A stretch of 64,000 nt of DNA, taken from assembly GCA_023159155.1 (NCBI GenBank), contig JAJNNX010000001.1:1860001-1924000 (forward strand), read 5' to 3'. Position numbers and translations under genes: made by a program. Below the pieces are notes generated by a model. The model did no database searches and was not told where the DNA came from. It was given only the letters and a program-made list of their open reading frames with translations. Shown here piece by piece: positions 57,925 through 64,000 of the stretch. Positions within the stretch are counted from its first letter, which is position 1, and each line of letters starts with the position of its first letter. This DNA is from Ustulina deusta. Taxonomy: Eukaryota > Ascomycota > Sordariomycetes > Xylariales > Xylariaceae.

Positions 57925-58606
57925 ATGTTGAAGATCGCAGCCATCGTACTGAGGGGTTTCCTTGTGAGTGTGCTAGACTTTCACTTACAAAGACATATCA
58001 TGGTTGCTGACATGAACAATCCAAGGTCATCTTCGGTGCGATCGTATTAGGCCTTTCTGTTACGCTGGCCAAACAACAGGCGTTAGGGAGCGTGCCAGCG
58101 GAAACATCATTCTTCAGCTTTACCGGTGCATTCGGGCTCATAGCCTCCGCCATAGCTATCCTAGCTATCTTGATCGAGAAGATACCCCGTGTTGGTGTCA
58201 TCGCCGTTGATGCTCTATCATCAGTATTTTACCTTGCGGGTGCCATCGTATGTCTTGACGGGCTCGCCTATTCCCAATTGACAGCCCTAGTTAACGCTGG
58301 TTCTTTTAGGCATTGACTGTAGCGCTTAAGCCTGTGCCTAGTTGCACCTCGTCCTCCAACCTTGCGAGAGCCCAGCGATTCGACAACAAGCTCCTCAATG
58401 GCGGCTGCAAAGAAGTAAAAGGTGGTCTGTACTGCCCCAATGCTGGTACCGATGATAAACCCGACTCGTATACATCGGGCCGCTGCCAAGAAGTGCAAGC
58501 AGACTATGTGTTTGGATATCTGGCCTTCGTCTTTGGTGTGGCATCCGTTATTGTTATGCTCCTTACTCAGAAACGAGGCGGAACAACCACGGCAACATAC
58601 GTCTAA
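57925..58606 (+). CDS. MARVEL-domain-like four-helix membrane protein
   Basis: Exons 57925-57963, 58026-58247 and 58310-58606, with two 62-nt introns (donors GTGAGT and GTATGT); 186 codons including stop. Four hydrophobic segments are visible: MLKIAAIVLRGFLVIFGAIVLGLSVTLA, then FTGAFGLIASAIAILAILI, VIAVDALSSVFYLAGAIALTVAL, and YVFGYLAFVFGVASVIVMLL. This is the MARVEL/Nce102 topology, with a Cys-containing loop (NGGCKEVKGGLYCPNAG) before the last helix. Such fungal proteins help organise eisosomes and plasma-membrane domains or take part in non-classical export. Exon 1 is only 13 codons, but its ATG and donor fit well. Confidence 0.85.
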
Positions 58607-59426
58607 ATCTCTAGCTTCTCCATCGGCCTTCACTTCTTAGGCAAGCAAGGTGTGCGAGACGGATTGCGGGTCTGGAGGAGATTTGGGTCGGGATCGACGA
58701 TAGCCAAACGGGCGGTAATAACTAAATGTCTATTGGAACGGAAAAGTAGTGATACGCGGCAGGTATACCCATTGATTGAAAAACGCAAGACCGATTTTGG
58801 AGCAACACATTTTATGGCTTCACGCGTGATACAGAAAATAAATATTGATACAATCGGTTCTCGGCAGAGCTTGTTCTTAGAGCTCGTAGTCTTAGCCTAT
58901 CAAGAAGTTGGAAAGTTGTTTCCTTGTACCTCCTAATTTATAGGTCACGTGTTTTATAGTAGCCGAGTCCCGCAGCTAGGCTCAATATAGTTTAGCTGGT
59001 CTCCATAAAGCTGGGTCCGCAAGGACCAGTATTATACTAAGTATACCTCCCCTTCAGTCCACCTTAGGTATCATATTCGAACACTTGCGAGACTCGAGAT
59101 TGCTTGGTTTCATTCAAACCGCTCGATTCTCTATACGCGGTGAGTGCTAGCTTGGCAGTGCCGGAGTCGGCGCCGCGGCGGCCCGACTCTCCCGGGTGGC
59201 ACTTCACCGACTTTAGATTTACATACACGACGGACATCATGGAGATCCTCTGCCAAGTCCATCTCCGCCTAACGGCCCAAGCCAATCTCCACGAATTGTT
59301 AGTTAAATAGGTAGCCTGGAGACTCTGTACTCCAACCCCAGACTTGGCGCAGACTTAAGGGCCTGGCTGAAATCTAGCCCCTTCTCGGGTGGCTTTTGAA
59401 TCTATTATCGTTCATTCCGTGTCACG
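58607..59426. other. Spacer between MARVEL-like and GH3 genes
   Basis: 3' flank and promoter of the GH3 gene. No gene recognised. Confidence 0.5.
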
Positions 59427-62012
59427 ATGCGGCCCTCGTCATTCTTACCACTGCAGGTACTGCTATGTAGCAGCGCAGTCGTCTCTGAATACGCAAAGTC
59501 ACCTCCTGTCTATCCGTCGCGTGAGTTTAGTGATATTGTGTCCATTGTGAGGAACACACATGCTGACGATACGCGTAAAGCTGCTGGGAAAGGGGCTGGC
59601 GCATGGACGAATGCCTATGCTCGCGCCAGAGACTTCGTCGATCGAATGACCTTGGAAGAGAGAGCTAACATTACCCGTGGTTTCACCGTTCCTGACAATA
59701 CTTGCGCCGGAAACACCGGCACTGTGCCGAGACTTGATTGGCCCGGCCTTTGCCTTCACGATGCCGGCAACGGAGTGCGGGCCACGGATTTGGTTACCTC
59801 TTTCCCATCAGCCCTCCACGTTGGTGCTAGTTGGGACAGAAACTTGACCTATCAAAGAGGGCTATACATGGGCAAAGAGTTCAAGGCGAAGGGAGGTGAG
59901 TTTGTGAATTCCTAGTCTCCTAGTCTAGGCCTAGCAGATATTAACTTGACGTACGATATAGTCAATGTCTTGCTGGGGCCTAATGCTGGGCCGCTTGGAC
60001 GAACGCCACTTGGTGGCCGGAATTGGGAAGGGTTTTCAGTCGACCCCTACCTTTCTGGCCAGCTCGTTGCCGAAAGTATCATAGGTCATCAGGAGGCCGG
60101 AGTTATCGCCACTTTAAAGGTGCCTTATTCCTCTCCTTGTGCACTTATTCTTGGCTAATTGTGACCTACTTAGCATCTGGTCGGCAATGAGCAAGAGACG
60201 TACAGACGCCCATATTTTGGAGTAGAGGCTGAATCTTCTAATATCGATGATAAAACGCTCCATGAGTTCTACCTTTGGCCGTTTATGGATGGCGTGAAGG
60301 CCGGAACCGCTTCGGTCATGTGTTCATATAACAGGATAAATAACACGTACGGCTGTATGAACAGCAAGCTTATGAACGGAGTTCTTAAGACCGAATTAGA
60401 ATTCGACGGGTTCGTGATGCTGGACTGGAATGCCCAACATGATGTCTACAGCTCCAACGCTGGCTTGGACATGGTAATGCCGTCAGGGGGTTCTTTCGGT
60501 GCCAACCTCACTGACGCCGTGAATAATGGTTCTGTCGACGCATCGAGAGTCACAGATATGGCGACTAGGTGAATCTTCCAATTACCATTGATGTTATATT
60601 CTCTAATCCGATATAGGATTGTTGCTGCGTGGTATCTTGTCGGCCAAGATGGCGACGATTTCCCCGAGCCGGGAATAGGGATGAAAAATCTTACAGAGCC
60701 TCATGATCAAGTCGATGCCCGTATCCCGGAGTCTAAAGACGTCGTGATGGGAGGGGCAATAGCCGGACATGTTTTGGTTAAAAACAGTAACGCACTACCT
60801 TTCAAGAAGAACCCGGTGATGCTTTCCGTGTTTGGCTACGATGCGACGGTCCCTGCCACCAAAAATACCGATGTTCTTTTCCAGCTCGGCTACACCTCGT
60901 CGGCTGAAATGGCTCAAGCGGTACTAGGGACAGAGGCACACTTCAACCAGGCTGCCAGAGGTGGCACCATCGTCACAGGTGGGAGAGCTGGTGCCAACGG
61001 CCCTCCCTATATCACTGATGTAAGTGACCACGCATTTTCGTCCCCCCCGATAAGCTGGCTAACAATGACGTAGCCTTTAAGTTCTATTCAACACCGCGCC
61101 CGTGCTGACGGCACCTGGGTGAATTGGGACCTTACCTCCTTCGACCCAGACGTGAACGCTGCTTCAGACGCCTGTCTAGTCTTCATAAATGCCATTGCTA
61201 CGGAGGGATGGGACCGCGAGGGACTCCACGACGATTTCAGCGACGGACTCGTCTTAAATGTCGCGGCTAAGTGTTCTAATACGATCGTGGTCATCCATGC
61301 GGCTGGCGTCAGGCTTGTCGACCAATGGATTGAACACCCCAACGTTACCGCAACTATCATCGCGCATCTCCCTGGCCAAGATAGCGGCGAGGCGTTAGTC
61401 AAACTCCTATATGGCGAGGCTGGATTCTCCGGAAAGCTTCCATACACCTTAGCCCGCAACGAGAGCGACTACTCGGTGTACAAGCCCTGTGGCCTCGTCT
61501 CACCGAGCGACAAAGATCCCCAATGTGATTACACGGAGGGTGTCTACGTGGACTACCGAGACTTCGACGCCAAGGATGTCGCACCACGCTTTGAGTTCGG
61601 GTTTGGGCTTAGCTATACTACGTTCAAATATTCGTCGCTTTCTATCGCGCCTCTCCCAGAGCTGTCGAACGGGGCAGGAGAAAAATATCCGTTGTCAATG
61701 GGCGGCGAACTATGGGAGGTCGTGGCGGAGGTAGAGGCGCAGATCACCAACACCGGGCGCATAGCAGGGGCTGAGATCGCACAGCTGTACCTTAGTATCC
61801 CGAATAGCCCCCCGAAGCAACTGCGCGGCTTTGAGAAGACATCGCTGCTATCGCCGAAGGAGTCCTCAACTGTCCATTTTGAGCTGACGCGGCGGGACTT
61901 CAGCGTGTGGGACGTTGTGGCGCAGGCCTGGACTGTTCAGCCGGGTAATTACACCGTATGGCTGGGCGCGAGTAGCCGAGATATTCGGTTGACGGGTTAC
62001 GTCGAGGTTTAG
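59427..62012 (+). CDS. Secreted glycoside hydrolase family 3 beta-glucosidase
   Basis: Exons 59427-59895, 59962-60119, 60174-60568, 60617-61019 and 61074-62012; 788 codons including stop; introns 48-66 nt. Residues 1-20 are a signal peptide ([20 protein letters not shown]). The N-terminal TIM barrel has [52 protein letters not shown] and MCSYNRIN. The nucleophile Asp is in [14 protein letters not shown], where most family members have S/T-DW...QHS/T. The (alpha/beta)6 sandwich ([34 protein letters not shown]) and a C-terminal fibronectin-III-like domain ([31 protein letters not shown]) complete the usual architecture. It probably acts on beta-glucosides outside the cell. Length and domain order are normal. 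Confidence 0.95.
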
Positions 62013-62624
62013 GAATCCTTATTCTTCACCTTGGCTCGCCATGATAGGAGAGCAAGCCTTGCTAGATTGGCATCATCACGAGCTGACCTCTGACAGAGTT
62101 TAGGACTCTTCCTGGCAAAATCTTTTCGCCCTCTCGTTCAGAATCCGCCATAATGTATGGAAATCTAGTATAAACGTAATATCAAGAGTTAGGCTGGCGT
62201 GTACTGCCTGTACTATATATATAATATATATAAATTTAGGCTATTCACACGTTAGCTAGCTCAGCACATCCTGCAGCAACACGACATGATTTAGGGTACT
62301 AGCAGCCGGGACGGACAGTTGCTAGATTTACAACGCCGGCTTCCCCTCGAAACCCAGTTTAAAGTCACGGCTGCATGTGACGATATAGTCCTATGCGAGG
62401 TTCCTGGGAGCTTATCTGATAAATCGGGCAGGTATACCGCATATCTCATTAGAATTGTTTGGCATCGCATCACAGATGTGACTTGAATTACTTGAGTATT
62501 CGGCCGATACTTGTAAGATCACCTACTTGCGGACATCTATGGGGGGTTCTTCGAAACGCATTCCTACATCAATAATTTCAATTGACGGGCACTATATACA
62601 ACTTATATATCTTGTCGAACTCGT
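62013..62624. other. Convergent intergenic region
   Basis: 3' flanks of the GH3 and deuterolysin genes. A TATATATAATATATATAAAT run lies near 62213-62234. No gene. Confidence 0.55.
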
Positions 62625-64000
62625 CTAGCTGCTGCAGCCGCCAAGTCGCACGCTACCGGCGTAGATCTCGTAAGTGTCGGCGTTAGCAGAGGCCTGAGCA
62701 GCCGTAAGCTGCTTAGCAGCAGTCTGACCGTACGCGTAGTCATCAGTGCCGTACTGTAAGGACGAGAGTTAGTGCCATTTTCCAAAGCAAAGTTTTCTGA
62801 GGTGGTTTTTGGGATGGTGTGGGGAGAAGAGTCGGTTTGAGAGCCGAGACGACTCATCTCTTGGATCCATTGGGAGGGGTTTGACGTGAAAAATGGCCAC
62901 TTACAAGGTGACTAAACTCGTGAAGGATAGAGCCACCCTTGTCGTAGTCGTCATCAGCGCAGGTGCTAGCGAGCTCCGGGAAATCCCAGAATCCATTGTT
63001 AGGGCACGCTGGCGTATGTTAGCATTTTCTAGAAAACGATGGAAAAGCCAACATGGTTTTTACTTACGAACAACATAGTTGGCCGAAGGGACGGTGCTGT
63101 TACAACACCCAGGGTCAGTGATCGGCGTCTCAAGCAAATGTTGTAAAGGTTTCGGGAGTATGCGAAGCCCATAGGACATGGGTCCAGAATCCCTGTATTT
63201 TCCAAAAGCATATAAACTGGGAGATACTCACTATAACAGGGCGGAACCATCAGTGCAGCCACGGTATGTGTCAGTGCAAGAAATGGTAGGCGAAGTCGTC
63301 TGCACGCCAACTATGTCGTTGTAGATGGTCTGCACCTTGGACTCCACCGAGGTTGACTTGAACCAGGTGGTGAAGTAGTAAGCGGCCGTCGCAGCTGCGG
63401 TGGAGGCCTTGCTCGACAAGGAGATGGCATCGCTGACGCTCGTCGTCAAGGTCGAGGTCTGTGAAGTGCTGCAAGAGCTGTACTTGACGCTGCGCTTCTG
63501 GATGCGCGAGTTGAAGACCGGCTCAGCGCGAGCAGAGAGATGCTCCCTAATATGGCATTAGCACTCACGCTTTTCTTGTTATTCGTTCTTCAGTTTAGTA
63601 CGTACGCGGCGACCTTGCTCTGGTCGGGGATAATCGTCATAGAGTTGGAGGTGGCCTCGCAGAACGCCGTCTCCTTCAACGACGTGGGGGCAGTGCTGCC
63701 CGTCACGTAGTGGAAGCCCTGCAAAGCAGAGACCTGGGCCGACTCAACACCGGCGAGTTTGTAGGTCGTGGCCGTATTGACCGCGGTGGTGACAGTCTCA
63801 CCAGGTTGGATGGTTTGGAACATCTCGGGGGCGATACCGACCCGTCTGTACTTGACGTAGCTACCCTCGAACGGAAGAGCCTTGCCAGAGGCGTCGACTA
63901 CCGCGAGATCCTTGGTGGCATGGTCAAGGAGAACGGTGTTGCCCTTGAAGACAGTGATAGCCTCGTTAGCGGTGTTGGTCACGGCGACTTGAGCAACATG
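62625..64000 (-). CDS. Deuterolysin (M35 zinc metallopeptidase), 5' end beyond window
   Basis: Exons visible: 63606-64000 (continues past the edge), 63232-63546, 63068-63096 (29 nt), 62905-63008 and 62625-62753. The propeptide region reads VAVTNTANEAITVFKGNTVLLD... and is followed by a processing-type RIQKRSVKYSSC. The catalytic part holds the aspzincin features: HEFSH (HExxH, at the end of the fourth exon shown) and GTDDYAYG (GTxDxxYG, start of the last exon), plus Cys residues at SSCSTS, SCTDTYRGCTD, VPCPNN and STCADDD. It is a secreted acid-stable endopeptidase that nicks basic proteins. Signal peptide and start lie outside the window. Donor GTACGT at 63605 was preferred over a later GTAC because it keeps the frame. 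Confidence 0.93.

Overview
The window is nuclear DNA from a filamentous ascomycete (Pezizomycotina). Genes carry short introns with GT...AG ends and CTAAC/CTGAC-like branch sites, and the content is typically fungal: a PKS-NRPS hybrid, deuterolysin, GH3 beta-glucosidase, a gelsolin-like protein with a long disordered region, and GPI-anchored Ser/Thr-rich wall proteins. TpA-rich repeat relics look like RIP debris. A Sordariomycete is plausible but not proven. All exon models below were built by hand from splice sites, reading-frame continuity and family motifs.

Layout. 1-1451: 5' part of the tRNA-thiolation gene NCS2 (-). 1817-3089: APH-like kinase (-). 5423-6232: GPI-type surface protein (+). 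7117-8151: PEX11-family protein (-). 9484-11035: an alpha/beta-hydrolase pseudogene (-) split by a ~0.9 kb terminal-inverted-repeat element. 11864-18870: a 5'-truncated PKS-NRPS remnant (-) carrying pseudoKR-KR-ACP-C-A-T-R. 19070-23886: three uncharacterised genes, including a PD-(D/E)XK-like protein divergent from an orphan 368-aa protein. 24050-26180: transposase relic and AT-rich repeat debris. 28038-29700: adhesin-like wall protein (+).

30880-41066 holds minus-strand housekeeping and accessory genes: a gelsolin-like protein, the small GTPase ARL2, and an 11-exon DUF2235 (Tle1-like) hydrolase. 42855-43934 is a second APH-like kinase (+). 45050-49949 holds three collinear minus-strand genes (carotenoid oxygenase, SnoaL-like, DUF1264) that look like a small metabolic cluster. 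51305-55218: VIT/VWA protein and a PEBP (+). 57925-62012: MARVEL-like membrane protein and GH3 glucosidase (+). 62625-64000: deuterolysin (-), whose 5' end lies beyond the window.

The most interesting observation is in the DUF2235 gene. All eleven exons and splice sites join into one 611-codon frame, yet two conserved Trp codons read TAG (codons 209 and 266). Both TAGs can be folded into small RNA hairpin loops. A third TAG at a conserved Trp, in the reductase domain of the PKS-NRPS remnant, lies in a perfect 5-bp/7-nt hairpin. UAG to UGG correction by A-to-I mRNA editing during sexual development is known in Sordariomycetes, and these sites have the expected form. Plain pseudogenisation is the alternative, because every premature stop here also fits a CpA to TpA transition.
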